64,000 bases of DNA, taken from assembly GCA_947359465.1 (NCBI GenBank), contig OX375872.1, positions 128,809,337-128,873,336 of the forward strand. The letters are read 5' to 3'. Positions 43,864 to 58,668 of this stretch are shown here, in pieces. Below the pieces are notes generated by a model that did not search any database, was not told the origin of the DNA, and saw only the letters and a program-made list of their open reading frames with translations. Each line of letters begins with the position of its first letter. Position 1 is the first letter of the stretch. Origin of the DNA: Metellina segmentata (taxonomy: Eukaryota > Arthropoda > Arachnida > Araneae > Tetragnathidae). The position numbers were made by a program, and so were the translations under genes.

Positions 43864-46800
43864 ATGAAGAAAAAAGATTGTGTTCAGCTCTTTAGATGGG
43901 TTATCAACCACTGCCGCTCTCAAGCGCCATCCCACCACTACATAGTGGGGGAGTTTTTGCCTGCTCCGTTTCCGACCTGGGCCAGTGCACTCCGCCTTAG
44001 AAGACCTGGTTCACAAGGGCTCCCCCACATCAAACCATATCTACACCATGCTTGGTACGGACGCCAGATCAACACGGACACGTGGAGGACAGAACACCCA
44101 ACCTGAAGCCGTCCAACAGCCTCGACCTCCAAGACACTGGATTACAAGACCACGCCACCGGTCCCGGTCACAAAATAATACTTCAATATGCTATTTGTGA
44201 ACGACTGTTGAAATGAAAATTGAAGAAAAATCATCAATATATGATTTTTGTACTTAATTTAAGGTACTAGAAGTTGGCACTTTATGCTTCTGCTGGAAAA
44301 GGAGGAGATTAGTTTGTTCTCTTGATGAAAAAAATGTTTCATTAAGTTGAAAGATCGCTATTGGTCATTAATATACTCCTGTTAGCAGAAATATGGAATA
44401 GAAACTAAAGAAAGAAAACCTGTCTGTGATAAATTGTTTCTTGTTTTTATTAAATCGCTAATACGATTGAAAACCTAATAAATATAGAACATGAAAACTA
44501 ACGTCTATTGAGGTATTAAAATCACGACATAATATGAAATGTATATTTTGTTTTTAACCTGTTTAAATTCTAAATATCATACCAATTTCCACATAAACAC
44601 GTATGGTGCAGTCGTTCTAAAATAGTAGAATTTCGTAGAAAAGATTCGCACATTTGTATTTTTATTATCAGTTTAAAGAGATCAAATGTTCCAAAATTTT
44701 GAACCATCCTTATTTGGAAAAGAGACATGAACTGATCTTAAACTTTATAACTGTAAGAACTTATACATTCACTAATATTTGATGCAAGCGAATATTAAAA
44801 AAATTCTTCAAACTGTTGTACACATTTGTGACTTTCCGACAGGTTGTCCTCAGACCTCTTATCAATCTCTACTATTATTAAATAAAGTGTTTGTGCGTCT
44901 GCGTGAGGTGTCTAGACGAATTCATAGTACAAAGAAACATAAAGTTTGGCACACAGAAAGTCACAAATTCTATTCAATGTACATTGAAACCAGAATTGTA
45001 AAATTTAATCTAGAAAATGTTTTAATTAATTTTTTTGGAATTTTTTTGTATTACTTGGTTTTCTAAGAATGACAAGAGTGTGAGAGAGATCTCAGCTTCT
45101 ACTGTGTAGACTTACTAAAGTGTGGAATATACAACGTATTTTCAAAGTGTATTTTTTTTTTCTGCTTGGTTATTTCTACGATAGTTTTTATTACTGTTTT
45201 AATTCTTTATTTCTTAAGTTTAAAAATGTATCGTTTCTGCAATATTGTTTATTTACGTTTAGTTAAAAATCGTTTAATTTCATGATGTAATTACATTTTT
45301 AGTTCTGTTGTGGTAATTTCATTAATTTCGTTTGAAATTGTATCATTTCTGCAATAGTGTTTATTACTGTGTTTAATTTGGTTAGATCATAACTTTTGAA
45401 TCTTTATCTCTTTATTCAAACGTTTTTATTACTGTTTTATTTGATTTTTATTTCAGTGACATTGTTATTTTCTTACGTTTTTTTGTTGTTGCCGGAATCA
45501 GTGAAGATTTGCGTTAAGACGTTTGGAAAGTATACCAATATTTAAAGATATGACAAGAATGTTGTCACGGACGACGCCGGGCGAGGACTGCTAGTTACTT
45601 AAAAATGTAGAATTGAATAAAAGCATTATAAACAAAACATTGTGCTTGAATCGAAGAACTTTAAAATCACAAATGTAGTTCTGATCAAAATGTATTCTTC
45701 AATTTTTTACTAATATGAAGAAAAAAGATTGTGTTCAGCTCTTTAGATGGGTTATCAACCACTGCCGCTCTCAAGCGCCATCCCACCACTACATAGTGCG
45801 GGAGTTTTTGCCTGCTCCGTTTCCGACCTGGGCCAGTGCACTCCGCCTTAGAAGACCTGGTTCACAAGGGCTCCCCCACATCAAACCATATCTACACCAT
45901 GCTTGGTACGGACGCCAGATCAACACGGACACGTGGAGGACAGAACACCCAACCTGAAGCCGTCCAACAGCCTCGACCTCCAAGACACTGGATTACAAGA
46001 CCACGCCACCGGTCCCGGTCACAAAATAATACTTCAATATGCTATTTGTGAACGACTGTTGAAATGAAAATTGAAGAAAAATCATCAATATCTGATTTTT
46101 GTATTTAATTTAAGGTACTAGAAGTTGGCACTTTATGCTTCTGCTGGAAAAGGAGGAGATTAGTTTGTTCTCTTGATGAAAAAAATGTTTCATTAAGTTG
46201 AAAGATCGCTATTGGTCATTAATATACTCCTGTTAGCAGAAATATGGAATAGAAACTAAAGAAAGAAAACCTGTCTGTGATAAATTGTTTCTTGTTTTTA
46301 TTAAATCGCTAATACGATTGAAAACCTAATAAATATAGAACATGAAAACTAACGTCTATTGAGGTATTAAAATCAAGACATAATATGAAATGTATATTTT
46401 GTTTTTAACCTGTTTAAATTCTAAATATCATACCAATTTCCACATAAACACGTATGGTGCAGTCGTTCTAAAATAGTAGAATTTCGTAGAAAAGATTCGC
46501 ACATTTGTATTTTTATTATCAGTTTAAAGAGATCAAATGTTCCAAAATTTTGAACCATCCTTATTTGGAAAAGAGACATGAACTGATCTTAAACTTTATA
46601 ACTGTAAGAACTTATACATTCACTAATATTTGATGCAAGCGAATATTAAAAAAATTCTTCAAACTGTTGTACACATTTGTGACTTTCCGACAGGTTGTCC
46701 TCAGACCTCTTATCAATTTCTACTATTATTAAATAAAGTGTTTGTGCGTCTGCGTGAGGTGTCTAGACGAATTCATAGTACGTAGAAACATAAAGTTTGG

Positions 46801-47565
46801 CACACAGAAAGTCACAAATTCTATTCAATGTACATTGAAACCAGAATTGTAAAATTTAATCTAGAAAATGTTTTAATTAATTTTTTTGGAATTTTTTTGT
46901 ATTACTTGGTTTTCTAAGAATGACAAGAGTGTGAGAGAGATCTCAGCTTCTACTGTGTAGACTTACTAAAGTGTGGAATATACAACGTATTTTCAAAGTG
47001 TATTTTTTTTTTCTGCTTGGTTATTTCTACGATAGTTTTTATTACTGTTTTAATTCTTTATTTCTTAAGTTTAAAAATGTATCGTTTCTGCAATATTGTT
47101 TATTTACGTTTAGTTAAAAATCGTTTAATTTCATGATGTAATTACATTTTTAGTTCTGTTGTGGTAATTTCATTAATTTCGTTTGAAATTGTATCATTTC
47201 TGCAATAGTGTTTATTACTGTGTTTAATTTGGTTAGATCATAACTTTTGAATCTTTATCTCTTTATTCAAACGTTTTTATTACTGTTTTATTTGATTTTT
47301 ATTTCAGTGACATTGTTATTTTCTTACGTTTTTTTTTTGTTGCCGGAATCAGTGAAGATTTGCGTTAAGACGTTTGGAAAGTATACCAATATTTAAAGAT
47401 ATGACAAGAATGTTGTCACGGACGACGCCGGGCGAGGACTGCTAGTTACTTAAAAATGTAGAATTGAATAAAAGCATTATAAACAAAACATTGTGCTTGA
47501 ATCGAAGAACTTTAAAATCACAAATGTAGTTCTGATCAAAATGTATTCTTCAATTTTTTACTAAT

Positions 47566-50500
47566 ATGAAGAAAAAAGATTGTGTTCAGCTCTTTAGATG
47601 GGTTATCAACCACTGCCGCTCTCAAGCGCCATCCCACCACTACATAGTGCGGGAGTTTTTGCCTGCTCCGTTTCCGACCTGGGCCAGTGCACTCCGCCTT
47701 AGAAGACCTGGTTCACAAGGGCTCCCCCACATCAAACCATATCTACACCATGCTTGGTACGGACGCCAGATCAACACGGACACGTGGAGGACAGAACACC
47801 CAACCTGAAGCCGTCCAACAGCCTAGACCTCCAAGACTCTGGATTACAAGACCACGCCACCGGTCCCGGTCACAAAATATTACTTCAATATGCTATTTGT
47901 GAACGACTGTTGAAATGAAAATTGAAGAAAAATCATCAATATCTGATTTTTGTATTTAATTTAAGGTACTAGAAGTTGGCACTTTATGCTTCTGCTGGAA
48001 AAGGAGGAGATTAGTTTGTTCTCTTGATGAAAAAAATGTTTCATTAAGTTGAAAGATCGCTATTGGTCATTAATATACTCCTGTTAGCAGAAATATGGAA
48101 TAGAAACTAAAGAAAGAAAACCTGTCTGTGATAAATTGTTTCTTGTTTTTATTAAATCGCTAATACGATTGAAAACCTAATAAATATAGAACATGAAAAC
48201 TAACGTCTATTGAGGTATTAAAATCACGACATAATATGAAATGTATATTTTGTTTTTAACCTGTTTAAATTCTAAATATCATACCAATTTCCACATAAAC
48301 ACGTATGGTGCAGTCGTTCTAAAATAGTAGAATTTCGTAGAAAAGATTCGCACATTTGTATTTTTATTATCAGTTTAAAGAGATCAAATGTTCCAAAATT
48401 TTGAACCATCCTTATTTGGAAAAGAGACATGAACTGATCTTAAACTTTATAACTGTAAGAACTTATACATTCACTAATATTTGATGCAAGCGAATATTAA
48501 AAAAATTCTTCAAACTGTTGTACACATTTGTGACTTTCCGACAGGTTGTCCTCAGACCTCTTATCAATCTCTACTATTATTAAATAAAGTGTTTGTGAGT
48601 CTGCGTGAGGTGTCTAGACGAATTCATAGTACGTAGAAACATAAAGTTTGGCACACAGAAAGTCACAAATTCTATTCAATGTACATTGAAACCAGAATTG
48701 TAAAATTTAATCTAGAAAATGTTTTAATTAATTTTTTTGGAATTTTTTTGTATTACTTGGTTTTCTAAGAATGACAAGAGTGTGAGAGAGATCTCAGCTT
48801 CTACTGTGTAGACTTACTAAAGTGTGGAATATACAACGTATTTTCAAAGTATATTTTTTTTTCTGCTTGGTTATTTCTACGATAGTTTTTATTACTGTTT
48901 TAATTCTTTATTTCTTAAGTTTAAAAATGTATCGTTTCTGCAATATTGTTTATTTACGTTTAGTTAAAAATCGTTTAATTTCATGATGTAATTACATTTT
49001 TAGTTCTGTTGTGGTAATTTCATTAATTTCGTTTGAAATTGTATCATTTCTGCAATAGTGTTTATTACTGTGTTTAATTTGGTTAGATCATAACTTTTGA
49101 ATCTTTATCTCTTTATTCAAACGTTTTTATTACTGTTTTATTTGATTTTTATTTCAGTGACATTGTTATTTTCTTACGTTTTTTTTTTGTTGCCGGAATC
49201 AGTGAAGATTTGCGTTAAGACGTTTGGAAAGTATACCAATATTTAAAGATATGACAAGAATGTTGTCACGGACGACGCCGGGCGAGGACTGCTAGTTACT
49301 TAAAAATGTAGAATTGAATAAAAGCATTATAAACAAAACATTGTGCTTGAATCGAAGAACTTTAAAATCACAAATGTAGTTCTGATCAAAATGTATTCTT
49401 CAATTTTTTACTAATATGAAGAAAAAAGATTGTGTTCAGCTCTTTAGATGGGTTATCAACCACTGCCGCTCTCAAGCGCCATCCCACCACTACATAGTGC
49501 GGGAGTTTTTGCCTGCTCCGTTTCCGACCTGGGCCAGTGCACTCCGCCTTAGAAGACCTGGTTCACAAGGGCTCCCCCACATCAAACCATATCTACACCA
49601 TGCTTGGTACGGACGCCAGATCAACACGGACACGTGGAGGACAGAACACCCAACCTGAAGCCGTCCAACAGCCTAGACCTCCAAGACTCTGGATTACAAG
49701 ACCACGCCACCGGTCCCGGTCACAAAATAATACTTCAATATGCTATTTGTGAACGACTGTTGAAATGAAAATTGAAGAAAAATCATCAATATCTGATTTT
49801 TGTATTTAATTTAAGGTACTAGAAGTTGGCACTTTATGCTTCTGCTGGAAAAGGAGGAGATTAGTTTGTTCTCTTGATGAAAAAAATGTTTCATTAAGTT
49901 GAAAGATCGCTATTGGTCATTAATATACTCCTGTTAGCAGAAATATGGAATAGAAACTAAAGAAAGAAAACCTGTCTGTGATAAATTGTTTCTTGTTTTT
50001 ATTAAATCGCTAATACGATTGAAAACCTAATAAATATAGAACATGAAAACTAACGTCTATTGAGGTATTAAAATCACGACATAATATGAAATGTATATTT
50101 TGTTTTTAACCTGTTTAAATTCTAAATATCATACCAATTTCCACATAAACACGTATGGTGCAGTCGTTCTAAAATAGTAGAATTTCGTAGAAAAGATTCG
50201 CACATTTGTATTTTTATTATCAGTTTAAAGAGATCAAATGTTCCAAAATTTTGAACCATCCTTATTTGGAAAAGAGACATGAACTGATCTTAAACTTTAT
50301 AACTGTAAGAACTTATACATTCACTAATATTTGATGCAAGCGAATATTAAAAAAATTCTTCAAACTGTTGTACACATTTGTGACTTTCCGACAGGTTGTC
50401 CTCAGACCTCTTATCAATCTCTACTATTATTAAATAAAGTGTTTGTGCGTCTGCGTGAGGTGTCTAGACGAATTCATAGTACGTAGAAACATAAAGTTTG

Positions 50501-53115
50501 GCACACAGAAAGTCACAAATTCTATTCAATGTACATTGAAACCAGAATTGTAAAATTTAATCTAGAAAATGTTTTAATTAATTTTTTTGGAATTTTTTTG
50601 TATTACTTGGTTTTCTAAGAATGACAAGAGTGTGAGAGAGATCTCAGCTTCTACTGTGTAGACTTACTAAAGTGTGGAATATACAACGTATTTTCAAAGT
50701 GTATTTTTTTTTCTGCTTGGTTATTTCTACGATAGTTTTTATTACTGTTTTAATTCTTTATTTCTTAAGTTTAAAAATGTATCATTTCTGCAATATTGTT
50801 TATTTACGTTTAGTTAAAAATCGTTTAATTTCATGATGTAATTACATTTTTAGTTCTGTTGTGGTAATTTCATTAATTTCGTTTGAAATTGTATCATTTC
50901 TGCAATAGTGTTTATTACTGTGTTTAATTTGGTTAGATCATAACTTTTGAATCTTTATCTCTTTATTCAAACGTTTTTATTACTGTTTTATTTGATTTTT
51001 ATTTCAGTGACATTGTTATTTTCTTACGTTTTTTTTTTGTTGCCGGAATCAGTGAAGATTTGCGTTAAGACGTTTGGAAAGTATACCAATATTTAAAGAT
51101 ATGACAAGAATGTTGTCACGGACGACGCCGGGCGAGGACTGCTAGTTACTTAAAAATGTAGAATTGAATAAAAGCATTATAAACAAAACATTGTGCTTGA
51201 ATCGAAGAACTTTAAAATCACAAATGTAGTTCTGATCAAAATGTATTCTTCAATTTTTTACTAATATGAAGAAAAAAGATTGTGTTCAGCTCTTTAGATG
51301 GGTTATCAACCACTGCCGCTCTCAAGCGCCATCCCACCACTACATAGTGCGGGAGTTTTTGCCTGCTCCGTTTCCGACCTGGGCCAGTGCACTCCGCCTT
51401 AGAAGACCTGGTTCACAAGGGCTCCCCCACATCAAACCATATCTACACCATGCTTGGTACGGACGCCAGATCAACACGGACACGTGGAGGACAGAACACC
51501 CAACCTGAAGCCGTCCAACAGCCTAGACCTCCAAGACTCTGGATTACAAGACCACGCCACCGGTCCCGGTCACAAAATAATACTTCAATATGCTATTTGT
51601 GAACGACTGTTGAAATGAAAATTGAAGAAAAATCATCAATATCTGATTTTTGTATTTAATTTAAGGTACTAGAAGTTGGCACTTTATGCTTCTGCTGGAA
51701 AAGGAGGAGATTAGTTTGTTCTCTTGATGAAAAAAATGTTTCATTAAGTTGAAAGATCGCTATTGGTCATTAATATACTCCTGTTAGCAGAAATATGGAA
51801 TAGAAACTAAAGAAAGAAAACCTGTCTGTGATAAATTGTTTCTTGTTTTTATTAAATCGCTAATACGATTGAAAACCTAATAAATATAGAACATGAAAAC
51901 TAACGTCTATTGAGGTATTAAAATCACGACATAATATGAAATGTATATTTTGTTTTTAACCTGTTTAAATTCTAAATATCATACCAATTTCCACATAAAC
52001 ACGTATGGTGCAGTCGTTCTAAAATAGTAGAATTTCGTAGAAAAGATTCGCACATTTGTATTTTTATTATCAGTTTAAAGAGATCAAATGTTCCAAAATT
52101 TTGAACCATCCTTATTTGGAAAAGAGACATGAACTGATCTTAAACTTTATAACTGTAAGAACTTATACATTCACTAATATTTGATGCAAGCGAATATTAA
52201 AAAAATTCTTCAAACTGTTGTACACATTTGTGACTTTCCGACAGGTTGTCCTCAGACCTCTTATCAATCTCTACTATTATTAAATAAAGTGTTTGTGCGT
52301 CTGCGTGAGGTGTCTAGACGAATTCATAGTACGTAGAAACATAAAGTTTGGCACACAGAAAGTCACAAATTCTATTCAATGTACATTGAAACCAGAATTG
52401 TAAAATTTAATCTAGAAAATGTTTTAATTAATTTTTTTGGAATTTTTTTGTATTACTTGGTTTTCTAAGAATGACAAGAGTGTGAGAGAGATCTCAGCTT
52501 CTACTGTGTAGACTTACTAAAGTGTGGAATATACAACGTATTTTCAAAGTGTATTTTTTTTTCTGCTTGGTTATTTCTACGATAGTTTTTATTACTGTTT
52601 TAATTCTTTATTTCTTAAGTTTAAAAATGTATCATTTCTGCAATATTGTTTATTTACGTTTAGTTAAAAATCGTTTAATTTCATGATGTAATTACATTTT
52701 TAGTTCTGTTGTGGTAATTTCATTAATTTCGTTTGAAATTGTATCATTTCTGCAATAGTGTTTATTACTGTGTTTAATTTGGTTAGATCATAACTTTTGA
52801 ATCTTTATCTCTTTATTCAAACGTTTTTATTACTGTTTTATTTGATTTTTATTTCAGTGACATTGTTATTTTCTTACGTTTTTTTGTTGTTGCCGGAATC
52901 AGTGAAGATTTGCGTTAAGACGTTTGGAAAGTATACCAATATTTAAAGATATGACAAGAATGTTGTCACGGACGACGCCGGGCGAGGACTGCTAGTTACT
53001 TAAAAATGTAGAATTGAATAAAAGCATTATAAACAAAACATTGTGCTTGAATCGAAGAACTTTAAAATCACAAATGTAGTTCTGATCAAAATGTATTCTT
53101 CAATTTTTTACTAAT
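47566..53115 (+). repeat. run of three near-identical 1,850-bp units
   Basis: Units at 47566, 49416 and 51266 share the private marker ccaagactctgg (others: ccaagacactgg) and the same 1,850-bp length, indicating a recent local triplication or homogenisation. Confidence 0.85.
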
Positions 53116-54966
53116 ATGAAGAAAAAAGATTGTGTTCAGCTCTTTAGATGGGTTATCAACCACTGCCGCTCTCAAGCGCCATCCCACCACTACATAGTGC
53201 GGGAGTTTTTGCCTGCTCCGTTTCCGACCTGGGCCAGTGCACTCCGCCTTAGAAGACCTGGTTCACAAGGGCTCCCCCACATCAAACCATATCTACACCA
53301 TGCTTGGTACGGACGCCAGATCAACACGGACACGTGGAGGACAGAACACCCAACCTGAAGCCGTCCAACAGCCTCGACCTCCAAGACACTGGATTACAAG
53401 ACCACGCCACCGGTCCCGGTCACAAAATAATACTTCAATATGCTATTTGTGAACGACTGTTGAAATGAAAATTGAAGAAAAATCATCAATATCTGATTTT
53501 TGTATTTAATTTAAGGTACTAGAAGTTGGCACTTTATGCTTCTGCTGGAAAAGGAGGAGATTAGTTTGTTCTCTTGATGAAAAAAATGTTTCATTAAGTT
53601 GAAAGATCGCTATTGGTCATTAATATACTCCTGTTAGCAGAAATATGGAATAGAAACTAAAGAAAGAAAACCTGTCTGTGATAAATTGTTTCTTGTTTTT
53701 ATTAAATCGCTAATACGATTGAAAACCTAATAAATATAGAACATGAAAACTAACGTCTATTGAGGTATTAAAATCAAGACATAATATGAAATGTATATTT
53801 TGTTTTTAACCTGTTTAAATTCTAAATATCATACCAATTTCCACATAAACACGTATGGTGCAGTCGTTCTAAAATAGTAGAATTTCGTAGAAAAGATTCG
53901 CACATTTGTATTTTTATTATCAGTTTAAAGAGATCAAATGTTCCAAAATTTTGAACCATCCTTATTTGGAAAAGAGACATGAACTGATCTTAAACTTTAT
54001 AACTGTAAGAACTTATACATTCACTAATATTTGATGCAAGCGAATATTAAAAAAATTCTTCAAACTGTTGTACACATTTGTGACTTTTCGACAGGTTGTC
54101 CTCAGACCTCTTATCAATTTCTACTATTATTAAATAAAGTGTTTGTGCGTCTGCGTGAGGTGTCTAGACGAATTCATAGTACGTAGAAACATAAAGTTTG
54201 GCACACAGAAAGTCACAAATTCTATTCAATGTACATTGAAACCAGAATTGTAAAATTTAATCTAGAAAATGTTTTAATTAATTTTTTTGGAATTTTTTTG
54301 TATTACTTGGTTTTCTAAGAATGACAAGAGTGTGAGAGAGATCTCAGCTTCTACTGTGTAGACTTACTAAAGTGTGGAATATACAACGTATTTTCAAAGT
54401 GTATTTTTTTTTTCTGCTTGGTTATTTCTACGATAGTTTTTATTACTGTTTTAATTCTTTATTTCTTAAGTTTAAAAATGTATCGTTTCTGCAATATTGT
54501 TTATTTACGTTTAGTTAAAAATCGTTTAATTTCATGATGTAATTACATTTTTAGTTCTGTTGTGGTAATTTCATTAATTTCGTTTGAAATTGTATCATTT
54601 CTGCAATAGTGTTTATTACTGTGTTTAATTTGGTTAGATCATAACTTTTGAATCTTTATCTCTTTATTCAAACGTTTTTATTACTGTTTTATTTGATTTT
54701 TATTTCAGTGACATTGTTATTTTCTTACGTTTTTTTGTTGTTGCCGGAATCAGTGAAGATTTGCGTTAAGACGTTTGGAAAGTATACCAATATTTAAAGA
54801 TATGACAAGATTGTTGTCACGGACGACGCCGGGCGAGGACTGCTAGTTACTTAAAAATGTAGAATTGAATAAAAGCATTATAAACAAAACATTGTGCTTG
54901 AATCGAAGAACTTTAAAATCACAAATGTAGTTCTGATCAAAATGTATTCTTCAATTTTTTACTAAT

Positions 54967-57900
54967 ATGAAGAAAAAAGATCGTGTTCAGCTCTTCAGAT
55001 GGGTTATCAACCACTGCCGCTCTCAAGCGCCATCCCACCACTACATAGTGCGGGAGTTTTTGCCTGCTCCGTTTCCGACCTGGGCCAGTGCACTCCGCCT
55101 TAGAAGACCTGGTTCACAAGGGCTCCCCCACATCAAACCATATCTACACCATGCTTGGTACGGACGCCAGATCAACACGGACACGTGGAGGACAGAACAC
55201 CCAACCTGAAGCCGTCCAACAGCCTAGACCTCCAAGACACTGGATTACAAGACCACGCCACCGGTCCCGGTCACAAAATAATACTTCAATATGCTATTTG
55301 TGAACGACTGTTGAAATGAAAATTGAAGAAAAATCATCAATATCTGATTTTTGTATTTAATTTAAGGTACTAGAAGTTGGCACTTTATGCTTCTGCTGGA
55401 AAAGGAGGAGATTAGTTTGTTCTCTTGATGAAAAAAATGTTTCATTAAGTTGAAAGATCGCTATTGGTCATTAATATACTCCTGTTAGCAGAAATATGGA
55501 ATAGAAACTAAAGAAAGAAAACCTGTCTGTGATAAATTGTTTCTTGTTTTTATTAAATCGCTAATACGATTGAAAACCTAATAAATATAGAACATGAAAA
55601 CTAACGTCTATTGAGGTATTAAAATCACGACATAATATGAAATGTATATTTTGTTTTTAACCTGTTTAAATTCTAAATATCATACCAATTTCCACATAAA
55701 CACGTATGGTGCAGTCGTTCTAAAATAGTAGAATTTCGTAGAAAAGATTCGCACATTTGTATTTTTATTATCAGTTTAAAGAGATCAAATGTTCCAAAAT
55801 TTTGAACCATCCTTATTTGGAAAAGAGACATGAACTGATCTTAAACTTTATAACTGTAAGAACTTATACATTCACTAATATTTGATGCAAGCGAATATTA
55901 AAAAAATTCTTCAAACTGTTGTACACATTTGTGACTTTTCGACAGGTTGTCCTCAGACCTCTTATCAATTTCTACTATTATTAAATAAAGTGTTTGTGCG
56001 TCTGCGTGAGGTGTCTAGACGAATTCATAGTACGTAGAAACATAAAGTTTGGCACACAGAAAGTCACAAATTCTATTCAATGTACATTGAAACCAGAATT
56101 GTAAAATTTAATCTAGAAAATGTTTTAATTAATTTTTTTGGAATTTTTTTGTATTACTTGGTTTTCTAAGAATGACAAGAGTGTGAGAGAGATCTCAGCT
56201 TCTACTGTGTAGACTTACTAAAGTGTGGAATATACAACGTATTTTCAAAGTGTATTTTTTTTTTCTGCTTGGTTATTTCTACGATAGTTTTTATTACTGT
56301 TTTAATTCTTTATTTCTTAAGTTTAAAAATGTATCGTTTCTGCAATATTGTTTATTTACGTTTAGTTAAAAATCGTTTAATTTCATGATGTAATTACATT
56401 TTTAGTTCTGTTGTGGTAATTTCATTAATTTCGTTTGAAATTGTATCATTTCTGCAATAGTGTTTATTACTGTGTTTAATTTGGTTAGATCATAACTTTT
56501 GAATCTTTATCTCTTTATTCAAACGTTTTTATTACTGTTTTATTTGATTTTTATTTCAGTGACATTGTTATTTTCTTACGTTTTTTTGTTGTTGCCGGAA
56601 TCAGTGAAGATTTGCGTTAAGACGTTTGGAAAGTATACCAATATTTAAAGATATGACAAGATTGTTGTCACGGACGACGCCGGGCGAGGACTGCTAGTTA
56701 CTTAAAAATGTAGAATTGAATAAAAGCATTATAAACAAAACATTGTGCTTGAATCGAAGAACTTTAAAATCACAAATGTAGTTCTGATCAAAATGTATTC
56801 TTCAATTTTTTACTAATATGAAGAAAAAAGATCGTGTTCAGCTCTTCAGATGGGTTATCAACCACTGCCGCTCTCAAGCGCCATCCCACCACTACATAGT
56901 GCGGGAGTTTTTGCCTGCTCCGTTTCCGACCTGGGCCAGTGCACTCCGCCTTAGAAGACCTGGTTCACAAGGGCTCCCCCACATCAAACCATATCTACAC
57001 CATGCTTGGTACGGACGCCAGATCAACACGGACACGTGGAGGACAGAACACCCAACCTGAAGCCGTCCAACAGCCTAGACCTCCAAGACACTGGATTACA
57101 AGACCACGCCACCGGTCCCGGTCACAAAATAATACTTCAATATGCTATTTGTGAACGACTGTTGAAATGAAAATTGAAGAAAAATCATCAATATCTGATT
57201 TTTGTATTTAATTTAAGGTACTAGAAGTTGGCACTTTATGCTTCTGCTGGAAAAGGAGGAGATTAGTTTGTTCTCTTGATGAAAAAAATGTTTCATTAAG
57301 TTGAAAGATCGCTATTGGTCATTAATATACTCCTGTTAGCAGAAATATGGAATAGAAACTAAAGAAAGAAAACCTGTCTGTGATAAATTGTTTCTTGTTT
57401 TTATTAAATCGCTAATACGATTGAAAACCTAATAAATATAGAACATGAAAACTAACGTCTATTGAGGTATTAAAATCACGACATAATATGAAATGTATAT
57501 TTTGTTTTTAACCTGTTTAAATTCTAAATATCATACCAATTTCCACATAAACACGTATGGTGCAGTCGTTCTAAAATAGTAGAATTTCGTAGAAAAGATT
57601 CGCACATTTGTATTTTTATTATCAGTTTAAAGAGATCAAATGTTGCAAAATTTTGAACCATCCTTATTTGGAAAAGAGACATGAACTGATCTTAAACTTT
57701 ATAACTGTAAGAACTTATACATTCACTAATATTTGATGCAAGCGAATATTAAAAAAATTCTTCAAACTGTTGTACACATTTGTGACTTTCCGACAGGTTG
57801 TCCTCAGACCTCTTATCAATCTCTACTATTATTAAATAAAGTGTTTGTGCGTCTGCGTGAGGTGTCTAGACGAATTCATAGTACGTAGAAACATAAAGTT

Positions 57901-58668
57901 TGGCACACAGAAAGTCACAAATTCTATTCAATGTACATTGAAACCAGAATTGTAAAATTTAATCTAGAAAATGTTTTAATTAATTTTTTTGGAATTTTTT
58001 TGTATTACTTGGTTTTCTAAGAATGACAAGAGTGTGAGAGAGATCTCAGCTTCTACTGTGTAGACTTACTAAAGTGTGGAATATACAACGTATTTTCAAA
58101 GTGTATTTTTTTTTTCTGCTTGGTTATTTCTACGATAGTTTTTATTACTGTTTTAATTCTTTATTTCTTAAGTTTAAAAATGTATCATTTCTGCAATATT
58201 GTTTATTTACGTTTAGTTAAAATTCGTTTAATTTCATGATGTAATTACATTTTTAGTTCTGTTGTGGTAATTTCATTAATTTCGTTTGAAATTGTATCAT
58301 TTCTGCAATAGTGTTTATTACTGTGTTTAATTTGGTTAGATCATAACTTTTGAATCTTTATCTCTTTATTCAAACGTTTTTATTACTGTTTTATTTGATT
58401 TTTATTTCAGTGACATTGTTATTTTCTTACGTTTTTTTGTTGTTGCCGGAATCAGTGAAGATTTGCGTTAAGACGTTTGGAAAGTATACCAATATTTAAA
58501 GATATGACAAGAATGTTGTCACGGACGACGCCGGGCGAGGACTGCTAGTTACTTAAAAATGTAGAATTGAATAAAAGCATTATAAACAAAACATTGTGCT
58601 TGAATCGAAGAACTTTAAAATCACAAATGTAGTTCTGATCAAAATGTATTCTTCAATTTTTTACTAAT
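54967..58668 (+). repeat. pair of near-identical 1,851-bp units
   Basis: Units at 54967 and 56818 share the private markers agatcgtgttcag and ctcttcagatggg (others: agattgtgttcag, ctctttagatggg). The matching upstream marker caagattgttgtcac is at 54807 and 56658. Confidence 0.85.

Noticed and set aside
44779..45066. 95-codon plus-strand frame in one array unit
   Set aside because: It exists only because one unit has acaaag where all others have acgtag; it is a single-copy loss of a stop in non-coding spacer.
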